This document shows, in pieces, positions 20,370 through 30,076 of a stretch of DNA of 55,259 nt; the first letter of the stretch is position 1; the number at the start of each line of letters is the position of its first letter. Position numbers and translations under genes: made by a program. This stretch comes from Hyphomicrobiales bacterium (GTDB lineage: Bacteria; Pseudomonadota; Alphaproteobacteria; Rhizobiales; Rhizobiaceae), in assembly GCA_900472395.1 (NCBI GenBank), contig UCHV01000011.1, positions 525,732-580,990 on the forward strand. Direction: 5' to 3'. The notes under the pieces are model-generated. The model made no database searches, was not told where the DNA came from, and saw only the letters and a program-made list of their open reading frames with translations.

Positions 20370-21848
20370 ATGAGCAGCCAGATCATCCCAGTTGAGCCAT
20401 TCGATTGCATCGTCTTCGGCGGCAGTGGCGACCTTGCGGAACGAAAGCTTCTTCCGGCGCTCTATCACCGCCAGATCGAGGGGCAGTTTACCGAGCCGAC
20501 GCGCATCATCGGCGCATCGCGCAGCGCGCTTTCTCACGACGATTACCGCAAGTTTGCCCAGGATGCTCTCAAGGAGCACCTCAAGCAGGGCGAATATGAC
20601 GAGGCCGAAGTGCAGAAATTCTGCGCTCGCCTGTTTTACGTATCCGTCGACGCGAAGTCCGACCAGGGTTGGGACGAGCTGAAGAAGCTCCTCGACGAAG
20701 GCACCGGCAAGGAACGCATTCGCGCCTTCTACCTGGCTGTCGCACCCGGCATTTTCGGTGCGATTTCCGAAAAGATCCGCGATCACAAGCTGATCACGCC
20801 CAAGACGCGCATCGTCGTCGAAAAGCCGATCGGCCGCGACCTTGCGTCGGCTCTCGTGCTGAACGACACGATCGGCAAAGTCTTCAAGGAAGAGCAGATC
20901 TACCGCATCGACCATTATCTGGGCAAGGAAACCGTCCAGAACCTGATGGCGCTGCGTTTTGCCAACGCGCTTTACGAGCCGCTGTGGAACGCCAACTATA
21001 TCGACCACGTGCAGATCACGGTTGCCGAGGCCGTCGGTCTTGAAGGTCGCGCCGGTTATTACGACACGGCCGGTGCGCTGCGCGACATGGTGCAGAACCA
21101 CATCATGCAGCTGCTTTGCCTGGTTGCCATGGAAACCCCGTCCTCGATGAATTCGGAAGCCGTGCGCGACGAAAAGCTGAAGGTGCTGCGTGCGCTTAAA
21201 CCCATCAATGCCGACAATGTCGAGCAGATGACGGTGCGCGGACAGTATCGTGCAGGCGCTTCCGCCGGTGGCCCGGTCAAGGGTTATCTGGAGGAGCTGG
21301 AAGGCGGCGTTTCCAACACCGAAACCTTCGTCGCCATCAAGGCCGAGATCGGCAACTGGCGCTGGGCCGGCGTTCCTTTCTACATCCGCACGGGCAAGCG
21401 CCTGACGCAGCGCATGTCGGAAATCGTCATCACCTTCAAGCCGGTGCCGCACAACATTTTCGACACCGCAGCAGGCCGCATTTCGGCCAACCAGCTGATC
21501 ATCCGCCTGCAGCCGGATGAAGGCGTCAAGCAATCGCTGATGATCAAGGATCCGGGCCCGGGCGGCATGCGCCTGCGCAACGTTTCGCTCGACATGAGCT
21601 TTGCCGAGGCTTTCCATGTTCGCAGCCCGGACGCCTACGAGCGCCTGCTGATGGACACGATCCGCGCCAACCAGACGCTGTTCATGCGACGCGACGAAGT
21701 GGAAGCGGCATGGGAATGGGTCGATCCGATCCTCAAGGGCTGGGATGAAACCGGACAGGTGGCACAGGGTTACACCGCCGGCACCTGGGGTCCGAGCCAG
21801 GCAATCGCGCTGATCGAGCGTGACGGCCGCACATGGCACGAGGGCTGA
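20370..21848 (+). CDS. zwf: Glucose-6-phosphate 1-dehydrogenase
   Basis: The 492-residue enzyme oxidises glucose 6-phosphate to 6-phosphogluconolactone. The N-terminal coenzyme motif is FGGSGDLAERKLLPALY and the catalytic signature RIDHYLGKE is near residue 187. Start 20370 (MSSQIIPVEPF) matches rhizobial Zwf N-termini and has AGAGAAC upstream; an ATG at 20331 would add 13 residues. It leads the zwf-pgl-edd unit of the Entner-Doudoroff pathway; pgl starts 3 bp after its stop. Confidence 0.97.
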   Translation: MSSQIIPVEPFDCIVFGGSGDLAERKLLPALYHRQIEGQFTEPTRIIGASRSALSHDDYRKFAQDALKEHLKQGEYDEAEVQKFCARLFYVSVDAKSDQGWDELKKLLDEGTGKERIRAFYLAVAPGIFGAISEKIRDHKLITPKTRIVVEKPIGRDLASALVLNDTIGKVFKEEQIYRIDHYLGKETVQNLMALRFANALYEPLWNANYIDHVQITVAEAVGLEGRAGYYDTAGALRDMVQNHIMQLLCLVAMETPSSMNSEAVRDEKLKVLRALKPINADNVEQMTVRGQYRAGASAGGPVKGYLEELEGGVSNTETFVAIKAEIGNWRWAGVPFYIRTGKRLTQRMSEIVITFKPVPHNIFDTAAGRISANQLIIRLQPDEGVKQSLMIKDPGPGGMRLRNVSLDMSFAEAFHVRSPDAYERLLMDTIRANQTLFMRRDEVEAAWEWVDPILKGWDETGQVAQGYTAGTWGPSQAIALIERDGRTWHEG

Positions 21849-21851
21849 TCG

Positions 21852-22550
21852 ATGGCCGGTAACCTGCACGAATTTCCCGATCCCGAAACGCTGGCGGAAG
21901 AGCTTGCCATCGACGTGGCGGCGCAGCTGACGGCGGCGATTGCCGTTCGCGGTTCGGCCTCCATCGCCGTCTCCGGCGGTTCGACGCCGAAGCGGTTCTT
22001 CGAGGCGCTGTCGGCACAGGATATCAACTGGGCGAAGGTGACGATCACGCTGGTGGACGAACGTTTCGTGCCCGCCGATGACGAACGCTCCAACCACCGG
22101 CTGGTGGCAACACACCTGCTGAAGGGCAATGCTGAAGCGGCGACATTCGTACCGCTTTACCAGCCTTCCGCGTCCGTCGAGGAAGCCGCAAAGATCGCGA
22201 CAGAAAAGACGGCCGGTTTCGGCAAGCCTTTCGATGTCGTCATTCTCGGCATGGGCGGAGACGGTCACACCGCCTCCTTCTTCCCGAAGGGCAACAATCT
22301 GGCGAAGGCCATCGACCCGGAAGGCCCGCGTGGAGTTCTGACCATGCAGGCCGAAGGTGCCGGTGAAGAGCGCCTGACGCTGTCCTTTACCAGCCTTGCC
22401 GATGCGCGCCTGCTGGTGCTGCATATCGAGGGTGATGCCAAGATGATCGTCTTGGAGAAGGCGGAAGATGGCGACGACGAGATGGACATGCCCATCCGCG
22501 CCGTTCTGAACCGCGCCGCTTCACCGCTCCAGATCTACTGGGCGCCGTAA
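21852..22550 (+). CDS. pgl: 6-Phosphogluconolactonase
   Basis: The 232-residue protein of the glucosamine-6-phosphate isomerase/6PGL family has VSGGSTPKRFFEAL (phosphate loop), TITLVDERFVP and VVILGMGGDGHTASFFP with the active-site His. It hydrolyses the lactone made by Zwf. Close coupling with zwf indicates one transcript. Confidence 0.95.
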   Translation: MAGNLHEFPDPETLAEELAIDVAAQLTAAIAVRGSASIAVSGGSTPKRFFEALSAQDINWAKVTITLVDERFVPADDERSNHRLVATHLLKGNAEAATFVPLYQPSASVEEAAKIATEKTAGFGKPFDVVILGMGGDGHTASFFPKGNNLAKAIDPEGPRGVLTMQAEGAGEERLTLSFTSLADARLLVLHIEGDAKMIVLEKAEDGDDEMDMPIRAVLNRAASPLQIYWAP

Positions 22551-22667
22551 CAGGCGCCCTCCCCGGCGCCGCGGCTTAATGTTCGCGCGCGCCGGCATAT
22601 TTCAAGCACAGCAATCCCGGTGGCTTCGGCCTCTCCCAAACCGGGAATGACCGAAGGAGGATTGCAC

Positions 22668-24488
22668 ATGGCCGCCCATTCCAGCATCGAGGCGATTACC
22701 GCGCGTATCGTCGAGAGATCGAAACCGCATCGTGAAGCCTATCTCGACCGATTGAACCGCGCCGTGAAGCGCGGCACGCATCGTTCGGTTCTTTCCTGCG
22801 GTAACCTTGCGCATGGATTTGCGGTCTGTTCCCCCGCCGAGAAGAGCGCGCTCGCTGGCGACGTCGTTCCGAACCTCGGCATCATCACCTCCTATAATGA
22901 CATGCTTTCGGCGCACCAGCCGTTCGAAACCTATCCGGACCTGATCCGCGATGCGGCCCGCGAGGCCGGCGGCGTGGCGCAGGTGGCAGGCGGCGTGCCG
23001 GCCATGTGCGATGGCGTGACGCAAGGGCAGCCGGGCATGGAACTGTCGCTGTTTTCGCGCGACCTGATCGCCATGTCGGCCGCCGTCGGCCTCAGCCACA
23101 ACATGTTCGACAGCTCCGTCTATCTCGGCGTCTGCGACAAGATCGTCCCCGGCCTCGTCATCGCCGCCCTCTCCTTCGGCCACCTGCCGGCCGTGTTCAT
23201 TCCCGCCGGTCCGATGACATCAGGCCTGCCGAACGACGAAAAGTCGCGCATCCGCCAGCTTTACGCAGAAGGCAAGGTCGGCCGCGCCGAACTGCTGGAA
23301 TCGGAATCCAAATCCTACCACGGCCCCGGCACCTGCACGTTCTACGGCACCGCGAACTCAAACCAGATGCTGATGGAAATCATGGGCTTTCACATGCCCG
23401 GTTCGTCCTTCATCAATCCGGGCACACCGCTGCGCGACGCACTGACCAAGGAAGCCGCCAAGCGCGCGCTGGCGATTACCGCTCTCGGCAACGAATTCAC
23501 GCCGGCCGGCGAAATGATCGATGAACGCTCTGTCGTCAACGGCGTTGTCGGCCTGCATGCCACGGGTGGCTCCACCAACCACACGATGCACCTTGTCGCC
23601 ATGGCGCGTGCCGCCGGCATCCATCTCACATGGGCGGATATTTCCGAGCTTTCCGACATCGTGCCGCTTCTGACCCGCGTCTACCCGAACGGTCTTGCCG
23701 ACGTGAACCATTTTGCCGCTGCCGGCGGCATGGGCTTTTTGATCAAGCAGCTGCTCGCAGGCGGCCTCGTTCATGACGACGTGCGCACCGTGTTCGGGCA
23801 GGGTCTGGAGGCCTACACGATCGAAGCCAAGCTCGGCGACAATGGCGGCGTTGCCCGCGCGCCGATCCCGGAGGTTAGCGGCGATCCAAAAGTTCTGACG
23901 ACGATCGACAAGCCTTTCCAGGCCAATGGCGGCCTGAAGATGCTGCATGGCAATCTCGGCAAGGCCGTCATCAAGATCTCTGCCGTCAAGCCGGAACGTC
24001 ACATCATCGAGGCACCGGCCATCGTCTTCCATACCCAGAAGGAATTGCAGGACGCCTTCAAGCGCGGCGATCTCAACAACCGCGATTTCATCGCCGTCGT
24101 GCGTTTCCAGGGCCCGAAGGCCAACGGCATGCCGGAACTGCACCAGCTGACACCGCCGCTCGGCGTGTTGCAGGATCGCGGCTTCAAGGTGGCTCTGGTC
24201 ACCGACGGCCGCATGTCGGGCGCGTCCGGCAAGGTGCCGGCGGCGATCCACATCACGCCTGAGGCCTCCGATGGCGGCCCTATCGCCAGGATCAGGGACG
24301 GCGATATCGTCCGCCTCGATGCCACGACCGGAACGCTGGAAGTGCTGGTGGATGCGACCGAGTTTGCCGCCCGCCCTGCCGCGACCGCCGATCTGTCGGA
24401 AAACGAATTCGGCATGGGCCGCGAACTGTTCGGCGCCTTCCGCCGCAATGTCGGCCATGCCGATCAGGGCGCCAGCGTGTTTGCATAA
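22668..24488 (+). CDS. edd: Phosphogluconate dehydratase
   Basis: The 606-residue IlvD/Edd-family enzyme converts 6-phosphogluconate to KDPG. Cysteine ligands for the Fe-S cluster appear in VCDKIVPG and [13 protein letters not shown], with the family motifs [15 protein letters not shown] and [24 protein letters not shown] lies 7 nt before the ATG at 22668, so the longer form from 22620 is not favoured. The KDPG aldolase gene (eda) is not in this window. Confidence 0.97.
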   Translation: MAAHSSIEAITARIVERSKPHREAYLDRLNRAVKRGTHRSVLSCGNLAHGFAVCSPAEKSALAGDVVPNLGIITSYNDMLSAHQPFETYPDLIRDAAREAGGVAQVAGGVPAMCDGVTQGQPGMELSLFSRDLIAMSAAVGLSHNMFDSSVYLGVCDKIVPGLVIAALSFGHLPAVFIPAGPMTSGLPNDEKSRIRQLYAEGKVGRAELLESESKSYHGPGTCTFYGTANSNQMLMEIMGFHMPGSSFINPGTPLRDALTKEAAKRALAITALGNEFTPAGEMIDERSVVNGVVGLHATGGSTNHTMHLVAMARAAGIHLTWADISELSDIVPLLTRVYPNGLADVNHFAAAGGMGFLIKQLLAGGLVHDDVRTVFGQGLEAYTIEAKLGDNGGVARAPIPEVSGDPKVLTTIDKPFQANGGLKMLHGNLGKAVIKISAVKPERHIIEAPAIVFHTQKELQDAFKRGDLNNRDFIAVVRFQGPKANGMPELHQLTPPLGVLQDRGFKVALVTDGRMSGASGKVPAAIHITPEASDGGPIARIRDGDIVRLDATTGTLEVLVDATEFAARPAATADLSENEFGMGRELFGAFRRNVGHADQGASVFA

Positions 24489-24496
24489 AGCAGCCG

Positions 24497-24516
24497 GGGC
24501 GGCTTCAGCGCCGCCC
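24497..24516 (+). terminator. Hairpin after edd, possible terminator
   Basis: A perfect stem GGGCGGC (24497-24503) / GCCGCCC (24510-24516) with a 6-nt loop lies 8 bp after the edd stop. It lacks a proper U tract, so termination may be weak or Rho-assisted. Confidence 0.5.
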
Positions 24517-24551
24517 TCGCAATCTCTTGGTGACATGCTATCTATGGTGGC

Positions 24552-24764
24552 ATGAGCAAGAAAATCAAAACCACGGAAATGACGATGACCGACCCGAAAA
24601 CGGGTAAGGTGCTTGTCGTGCGCGGTGCCGGCTCGATGAAGGATCATCCCTTCAAGCTCGATCCGAGGATCGACCTGACCAAGCCGATCTATGAACAGGT
24701 TCTGGCACTTGAGGATGCAGACAGGGAGCGCGAACAGCTTTCCTCCACAGCAACGGTGCAATAG
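24552..24764 (+). CDS. Hypothetical small protein (70 aa)
   Basis: The 70-residue polar protein MSKKIKTTEMTMTDPKTGK... is charged throughout, with no membrane segment or signal. It lies between edd and the peptidase-E-like gene, all on one strand. The ribosome site is weak (GGTGG). Coding is supported by rhizobial-like codon use and lack of a better overlapping frame. No function suggested. Confidence 0.55.
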   Translation: MSKKIKTTEMTMTDPKTGKVLVVRGAGSMKDHPFKLDPRIDLTKPIYEQVLALEDADREREQLSSTATVQ

Positions 24765-24794
24765 CAGGAAATCTGCTGTTTCGGAGTTCTGCCG

Positions 24795-25487
24795 ATGATC
24801 AATCTTGCGCTCTACAGCGATCAGATCATCCCCGCCAATTCCGCGATAGATACGCGATTGCTCACCATTCTCCGAGCTCGCGGGCCTGGAACACGAATAG
24901 GTTATATTCCATCGGGTCCCGATCCTGCCCACCACTTCTTCAATGATCGCAAAAGCTATTATTCGCGTGTGGGCCTCGATCTGTGCCTGTCTTATGCGCT
25001 CGAGGACAATCATAAACCTGAAGACACGGATGCGCTTTTTGCCTGTGATGCGATCCATATATCAGGCGGGCAGACTGCGGACTTTCTAAACCGGCTGCAG
25101 CTTGCTGATATGGTCAGCCGATTGCGGGACTGGGCGCTATCCGGTGGTGTTTTGATCGGTACGAGTGCAGGCGCTATTCTCATGACGCCAACCATCGCGC
25201 TGGACGCACTTTTTACAGGCGGCAGGCCGGAAGATTTACAGGCTGGAGATGCGTTGGGTCTGCTGCCGTTCGAATTCTTTCCTCACCTTAACGCCAACCC
25301 GAACTATCTCTCCGAACTGGTGCGCTACAGCAAGATTTCGTCATCATCGATCGTGGCCTGCAATGACGGCGATGGCTTGGTGGTCTGCAACGGAAAGATC
25401 GAATTCATCGGCGATCCTCTGTGGATTGCCGGAGGCCAGATCAAGAAGGCACGGAATAGTCAGCCGTGCCTCAGCATGCCGACTTAA
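24795..25487 (+). CDS. Peptidase E-like (family S51) protein
   Basis: This 230-residue class-I glutamine-amidotransferase-like fold has the nucleophile elbow GTSAGAILM (Ser near residue 125) preceded by the conserved HISGGQTADFLNRL, where PepE and cyanophycinase relatives carry GGxT. A following histidine in FFPHLNANPN fits the S51 catalytic His. Such enzymes cleave Asp-Xaa dipeptides, but distant members have other or unknown substrates. AGTTCTGCCG precedes the ATG; no strong ribosome site is visible. It is convergent with the PilZ-like gene (9 bp apart). Confidence 0.75.
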   Translation: MINLALYSDQIIPANSAIDTRLLTILRARGPGTRIGYIPSGPDPAHHFFNDRKSYYSRVGLDLCLSYALEDNHKPEDTDALFACDAIHISGGQTADFLNRLQLADMVSRLRDWALSGGVLIGTSAGAILMTPTIALDALFTGGRPEDLQAGDALGLLPFEFFPHLNANPNYLSELVRYSKISSSSIVACNDGDGLVVCNGKIEFIGDPLWIAGGQIKKARNSQPCLSMPT

Positions 25488-25496
25488 ATCCGAATA

Positions 25497-25853
25497 TTAC
25501 CAGGTCCGCACATCCAGCTTGCGATCGCGATGCGCAGGGTGCGTGGAGAAGATGAAAATACGGTCGAGTTCCTTCTGCGTCATCAGGCGCAGAAAACGCA
25601 CGTCGATCGTGTTGTTGGCGTTCTGACGCATCAGCAGGCAGCCGATCTTGCTGATGCGGGCGTCCGGGATGTCGAGATAGAACTGCTTTGGCAGATTGTA
25701 CTGGGTGAGGATGCCGAGCACGGCGCCGCTCATCGAAATGCGCAGCACATCGCAACGGCGGGCGGCGAGGTTCATCACCGCTTTTTCGGTATACTCGATG
25801 CGGGCGGCATTCATCGTGTCTTCCATGCGGTACCGCGTTTCGCGGTCGTACAT
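25497..25853 (-). CDS. PilZ-like domain protein (degenerate c-di-GMP motif)
   Basis: The 118-residue protein is essentially one small beta-barrel-like domain: CDVLRISMSGAVLGI, then LPKQFYLDIP, CLLMRQNANNTIDVRFLR. This follows the layout of rhizobial PilZ proteins. The canonical D/NxSxxG has Arg in place of the acidic/amide residue (RISMSG) and no clear RxxxR precedes it, so c-di-GMP binding is doubtful. Start 25853 has GGAAGAG at good spacing; an ATG at 25913 has AGGAG only 1 nt away. It sits alone between the peptidase-like gene and the agl operon. Confidence 0.6.
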   Translation of the reverse strand: MYDRETRYRMEDTMNAARIEYTEKAVMNLAARRCDVLRISMSGAVLGILTQYNLPKQFYLDIPDARISKIGCLLMRQNANNTIDVRFLRLMTQKELDRIFIFSTHPAHRDRKLDVRTW

Positions 25854-26031
25854 GAAGGACTCTTCCTTGCTCAGATAACTTGGTCGGCCCCCGGCAATCG
25901 CACCCACGTCCATTCTCCTGTTCTCAGAAGGAAAATCTACCGCGCGAAACTTAATAGACCGTGTGAAGCCGAGGCCGGATCACCTTGCGAAACGCTTTCT
26001 CTGTGGATGACAATAACAGTTTGCCAATCCC

Positions 26032-26055
26032 CTCAGTCTATTGGCGCAGACTGAG
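26032..26055. repeat. Perfect inverted repeat at the aglK 3' end
   Basis: CTCAGTCT (26032-26039) and AGACTGAG (26048-26055) overlap the last codons and stop of aglK. There is no U tract on the minus strand, so it may stabilise the 3' end of the agl mRNA instead of terminating it. Confidence 0.45.
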
Positions 26056-27129
26056 ACCGTCCGCATCGAAAAGGTGCATCTTTTCCGGCTTGGCGGTGAA
26101 GCGCACACTGTCACCCTTGTTCACCGGCAGGATGCCCGGGATTTTTGCGATGATCGGTTCGTCCCTGGTGAGCCCCTCGATGTAAAGAAGCGTCACTTCG
26201 CCAAGCGCCTCGACGATGCCGATCTTGCCTTCGAACAGGAAAGGGGCGCCATCTTCCGCGACGGCCAGATCTTCCGGGCGAATGCCGAAACTCGCCTGTT
26301 TGCCCTGCTGGTCAGCATCGCTCGGAATATCCAGGGTGACGGACTTGCCGCCGGAAAGCTCGACCACCGTTTGTGTGCCGGCCGTCGTTATCTTTGCCGG
26401 GATGATGTTCATGGCCGGTGAACCGATGAAGCGGGCGACGAACAGGTTCTTTGGGCGCTCATAAAGTTCCAGCGGCGGGCCGACCTGCTCGATACGCCCT
26501 GCCGACAGCACGACGATGCGATCCGCCAGTGTCATCGCCTCGACCTGATCGTGGGTGACATAGATCATCGTCGTGTCCGGCATGGACTCTTTCAGCCTGG
26601 CGATCTCGATGCGGGTGGCGACGCGCAGCGCCGCATCGAGATTGGACAGAGGCTCATCGAACAGAAAGACTTTTGGATCGCGGCAGATGGCGCGACCGAT
26701 GGCGACGCGCTGGCGCTGGCCACCGGACAGCGCTTTCGGCAGGCGTTCCAGATATTGCGTGAGCTGGAGGATTTCGGCCGCCGCCTTCACACGGCGATCG
26801 ACTTCCTGCTTGCTCTCCTTGGCGATACGCATGCCGAAGGCCATGTTGTCGTAAACGGTCATATGCGGATAAAGCGCATAGGACTGGAACACCATGGCGA
26901 TGCCGCGCCGTGACGGCGGCACCTCGTTGACGACATGACCGTCGATCGACATCTCGCCGCCGGTAATGTCTTCCAGACCGGCAATCATGCGCAGCAACGT
27001 CGATTTTCCGCAGCCGGAAGGGCCGACGAACACGACGAACTCACCCTGCTCGATCTCCAGGTCGATGCCGTGCAACACCTGCACCTGGCCGTAAGACTTG
27101 CGGATATCCTTGAGGATTACGCCGGTCAT
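26038..27129 (-). CDS. aglK: Alpha-glucoside ABC transporter ATP-binding protein
   Basis: The 363-residue MalK/UgpC-type ATPase has Walker A GPSGCGKST, signature LSGGQRQRVAIGRAI, Walker B FLFDEPLSNLD, switch YVTHDQVEAMTLADR and a C-terminal TOBE/OB region from about residue 235. It is the last gene of aglE-F-G-A-K. The start at 27129 is preferred because GGGGAGGG lies 6 nt upstream; the ATG at 27135 abuts it. Family homology alone would allow several sugars; the operon makes alpha-glucosides likely. Confidence 0.92.
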   Translation of the reverse strand: MTGVILKDIRKSYGQVQVLHGIDLEIEQGEFVVFVGPSGCGKSTLLRMIAGLEDITGGEMSIDGHVVNEVPPSRRGIAMVFQSYALYPHMTVYDNMAFGMRIAKESKQEVDRRVKAAAEILQLTQYLERLPKALSGGQRQRVAIGRAICRDPKVFLFDEPLSNLDAALRVATRIEIARLKESMPDTTMIYVTHDQVEAMTLADRIVVLSAGRIEQVGPPLELYERPKNLFVARFIGSPAMNIIPAKITTAGTQTVVELSGGKSVTLDIPSDADQQGKQASFGIRPEDLAVAEDGAPFLFEGKIGIVEALGEVTLLYIEGLTRDEPIIAKIPGILPVNKGDSVRFTAKPEKMHLFDADGLSLRQ

Positions 27130-27149
27130 GTTCATCCCTCCCCTTGTTA

Positions 27150-28808
27150 TCAGCCGAGCCGGGCGAAAAATGCGCCCCAGGCCGGCAGTTCGACGTTTCT
27201 GTTTTCGACCGTGCTTTCAAAGCCATGGCCTTCAAGCGCCTGCCAATCGCCTTCCGGCAGCGGCATGGTTTTCGGCTCCGGGCCCATGTTGAAGACGCAG
27301 AGAAGCGTTTCGTTGCCAAAGCTGCGCTCATAGGCAAGCGAGGTGCCCTCTGCCGTCAGGAAGCGGATTTCGCCCTTGGCCAGCGCCGGGTGCTGTTTGC
27401 GGAAGGCGAGGAAACGACGATACTGTTCCAGCATCGAATCCGGATCGCCGTGCTGGGCGCTGACGGCGCGGATCTGGTGCTCCACCGGGATTGGCAGCCA
27501 TGTCTTTTCAGCCGTCGAGAAACCTGCCTGAAGCGCCTGTGCATCCCATACCATCGGCGTGCGGCAACCGTCGCGGCCCTTGAATTCCGGCCAGAACTGG
27601 ATGCCGTAAGGATCCTGCAGATCCGCATAGGCGATATCGGCCTCGGTAAGACCAAGCTCTTCGCCCTGATAGATGCAGACGGAGCCGCGCTGGGTGAGAA
27701 GAAGCGCCGCCAGCATTTTTGCAAATGCGTCGCGGTCGAGAACGTCCGCACCCCAGCGGCTGACATGGCGCACGACATCATGGTTTGAGAAGGCCCAGCA
27801 GGCCCAGCCTTCGGGGGCTGCAGCGGAAAAGGCGTTCTGCACTTCGCCGACGCGCGGTGCGGTCGGATAATCCGGCGCCAGGAATTCGAAGGCGTAGCAC
27901 ATCTGCATCTTGTCGTTGCCGGATGTGTACTGGCCGACGATCTCCAGCCCATACTGGCTGTCGCCGACCTCACCCACGGCGGCAATGGCCGGAAACTCGT
28001 CCAGCACCGCACGGAAACGCTTGAGGAATTCGAGGTTTTCCGGGCGGTTCTTGTCGTAGAGGTGTTCCTGGAAATTATAGGGGTTCACCGCAGGAGCCGT
28101 GGAGGCATTGCGGCGCGACGGATCGAGCGCCGGGTTGTTGCGCAATTCCTTGTCGTGGAAATAGAAGTTGATCGTATCGAGGCGGAAACCATCGACACCG
28201 CGCTGCAGCCAGAAGCGGGTGACATCCAGAAGCGCATCCTGAACCTCGGGATTATGCAGATTGAGGTCGGGCTGAGAGGTGAGGAAATTGTGCATGTAAT
28301 ATTGCATGCGGGTCGGGTCCCAATGCCATGCGGACCCGCCGAAGATGGACAACCAGTTGTTGGGCGGTGAGCCATCCGGCTTGGCATCGGCCCACACGTA
28401 CCAGTCGGCCTTTGGGTTGAAGCGCGACGAGCGGCTTTCGATGAACCAGTGGTGCTGGTCAGACGAATGCGACATGACGAGATCGATCATCACGCGGATA
28501 TGGAGGCGGTGCGCCTCGGCAATCAGGCCGTCGAAATCCGACAACGATCCGAACATCGGATCGACATCGGTATAGTTCGAGACGTCGTAACCGAAATCGC
28601 GCATCGGCGACGGGAAGAATGGAGAAATCCAGATCGCATCGGCACCGAGGGCCGCGATATGCGGCAGGCGCGCGGTGATGCCCTTGAGGTCACCGATGCC
28701 GTCACCGTTACTGTCCTGATAGGAACGCGGATAAATCTGATAGATGACCGCGCCGCGCCACCAGTCCTTGTCGAGCGGCGTTTCGGTCAGCTGCGTTACA
28801 TTGCTCAT
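27150..28808 (-). CDS. aglA: Alpha-glucosidase, GH13
   Basis: The 552-residue cytoplasmic (no signal peptide) TIM-barrel glucosidase contains the GH13 signatures DLVMSHSSDQHHWF, GFRLDTINFY (nucleophile Asp), AAVGEVGD (acid/base Glu) and FSNHDVVRH. It would hydrolyse imported sucrose, maltose, trehalose or similar alpha-glucosides. Position between aglG and aglK matches the Sinorhizobium agl operon. Glucose produced would feed Zwf-Pgl-Edd once phosphorylated. Confidence 0.95.
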   Translation of the reverse strand: MSNVTQLTETPLDKDWWRGAVIYQIYPRSYQDSNGDGIGDLKGITARLPHIAALGADAIWISPFFPSPMRDFGYDVSNYTDVDPMFGSLSDFDGLIAEAHRLHIRVMIDLVMSHSSDQHHWFIESRSSRFNPKADWYVWADAKPDGSPPNNWLSIFGGSAWHWDPTRMQYYMHNFLTSQPDLNLHNPEVQDALLDVTRFWLQRGVDGFRLDTINFYFHDKELRNNPALDPSRRNASTAPAVNPYNFQEHLYDKNRPENLEFLKRFRAVLDEFPAIAAVGEVGDSQYGLEIVGQYTSGNDKMQMCYAFEFLAPDYPTAPRVGEVQNAFSAAAPEGWACWAFSNHDVVRHVSRWGADVLDRDAFAKMLAALLLTQRGSVCIYQGEELGLTEADIAYADLQDPYGIQFWPEFKGRDGCRTPMVWDAQALQAGFSTAEKTWLPIPVEHQIRAVSAQHGDPDSMLEQYRRFLAFRKQHPALAKGEIRFLTAEGTSLAYERSFGNETLLCVFNMGPEPKTMPLPEGDWQALEGHGFESTVENRNVELPAWGAFFARLG

Positions 28809-28860
28809 GCAAAAATCCTGTCAGATGGAAATGCTGTCTGGTGTGATGTTTCGATGGGCG

Positions 28861-30075
28861 TCAACCGCCCTTCACCGAACCGGCGAGAAGACCCCGCACG
28901 AGGTAACGCTGCAGGGCAAAAAAGACGAGAATCGGGACGATGATGGTGATGAAGGCCGATGCCGTGAGAATTTCCCACTTGCCGCCCATCGAACCCAGAA
29001 GCGCATTGAGCGCGCCGGTCAGCACCAGCTGATCCTTGCCGGTGCCGAGGAAGACCATGGCAACCAGCAGGTCGTTCCACGTCCACAGAAACTGGAAGAT
29101 GGAGAAGGAAGCGAGCGCCGGAAAGGACAGAGGCAGCACGATTTTCATGAAAATTTCGAAATCGCTGGCGCCGTCGACGCGGGCGGATTCGATGATTTCC
29201 TTGGGCAGGCCGGAAATGTAGTTGCGAAGCAAATAGATGGCGAGCGGCATGCCGAAGGCCGAGTGCGCCAACCACACGCCGGCATAGGAGCGCGATGGAA
29301 GGCCGAAGAAGGAGCCGATATCGTTGTAAAGCGTCAGCAGCGGGATCAGCGCCATCTGCAGCGGCACGACGATAAGACCGACGATGACGGCGATCAGCAG
29401 CGCTCGCCCCGGAAAATTCATCCACGACAGCGCGTAGGCCGCAAAGGCTGCGATGAGGATGGGGATAATGGTGGCCGGAACGGCGACGGTGAGTGAATTG
29501 ACAAACGCCTGACCGATGCCCGCGGAAGTCAGCACGTCACGATAATTCTGGGTGGTGAATTCCGGCGCCGTGGCGACCGACACGTAGACGCGCTTGGGGC
29601 GTTTGTCGTCGAAAGCCGCACCCTTGCTGTAGACGTAGGAACCATCCTGATTGATCTGCAGCGTTTCGCCATCGCCGATATCGGCCGGTTTGCCGATCTC
29701 AAAGGCCGAAGGATCCTGCACGCGCACACCGAAGGCGCTGACGCTGCCGGTGGCATTGCCTTCGAAGACGGAACCGGAAATGACGAAGCGGCCACCTTCC
29801 TGCTTCTGTGTCGACGGGTCGGCGAGCCGCACGGCCTGCATCTGCGTGGAGCCGCTGAATGCCGTCCACCAGCCGGATGCGGTGATCTGCTCCTTGTCAC
29901 GCACCGAGGTGACGAGAATGCCGAGCGTGGGGATCAGCCAGAGGATGACGAGGGCGAGCACGGCTATATGCACGAACAGACGCGGCAGGCCGACGCGACG
30001 CAGGCGCGTCATCATCGATGGCGAAGAGGAGGAGACGTTTGCATTTGCGGTTGCGGTTGCGGTTGCTGTCGCCAT
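28861..30075 (-). CDS. aglG: Alpha-glucoside ABC transporter permease AglG (MalG-like, enlarged loop)
   Basis: The 404-residue permease has its first membrane segment at about 30-55, an unusually long extracytoplasmic stretch of about 115 residues (with NATGSVSAFGVRVQD and LQINQDGSYVYS), and then the MalG-type core with coupling motif ESARVDGASDFEIF. The N-terminus is an Ala-Thr repeat. AAGGA lies 7 nt before the ATG at 30075, and the aglF stop is 1 nt upstream, indicating translational coupling. It pairs with AglF to form the channel. Confidence 0.9.
   Translation of the reverse strand: MATATATATANANVSSSSPSMMTRLRRVGLPRLFVHIAVLALVILWLIPTLGILVTSVRDKEQITASGWWTAFSGSTQMQAVRLADPSTQKQEGGRFVISGSVFEGNATGSVSAFGVRVQDPSAFEIGKPADIGDGETLQINQDGSYVYSKGAAFDDKRPKRVYVSVATAPEFTTQNYRDVLTSAGIGQAFVNSLTVAVPATIIPILIAAFAAYALSWMNFPGRALLIAVIVGLIVVPLQMALIPLLTLYNDIGSFFGLPSRSYAGVWLAHSAFGMPLAIYLLRNYISGLPKEIIESARVDGASDFEIFMKIVLPLSFPALASFSIFQFLWTWNDLLVAMVFLGTGKDQLVLTGALNALLGSMGGKWEILTASAFITIIVPILVFFALQRYLVRGLLAGSVKGG
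30044..30075. repeat. Hexanucleotide repeat at the aglG 5' end
   Basis: GGTTGC-type hexamers are repeated (about three perfect copies plus degenerate ones), coding for alternating Ala-Thr at the AglG N-terminus. Copy-number change would keep the reading frame. Confidence 0.6.
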
Positions 30076-30076
30076 G

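Noticed and set aside
20103..22424. A 773-codon open frame on the minus strand across puuB, zwf and pgl
   Set aside because: It is antisense to well-identified enzymes. Its length follows from high GC and codon bias, and its translation shows no family motif.
23358..25058. A 566-codon open frame on the minus strand opposite edd and the peptidase-like gene
   Set aside because: It overlaps three plus-strand genes, one of which (edd) is certain, and has no motif.
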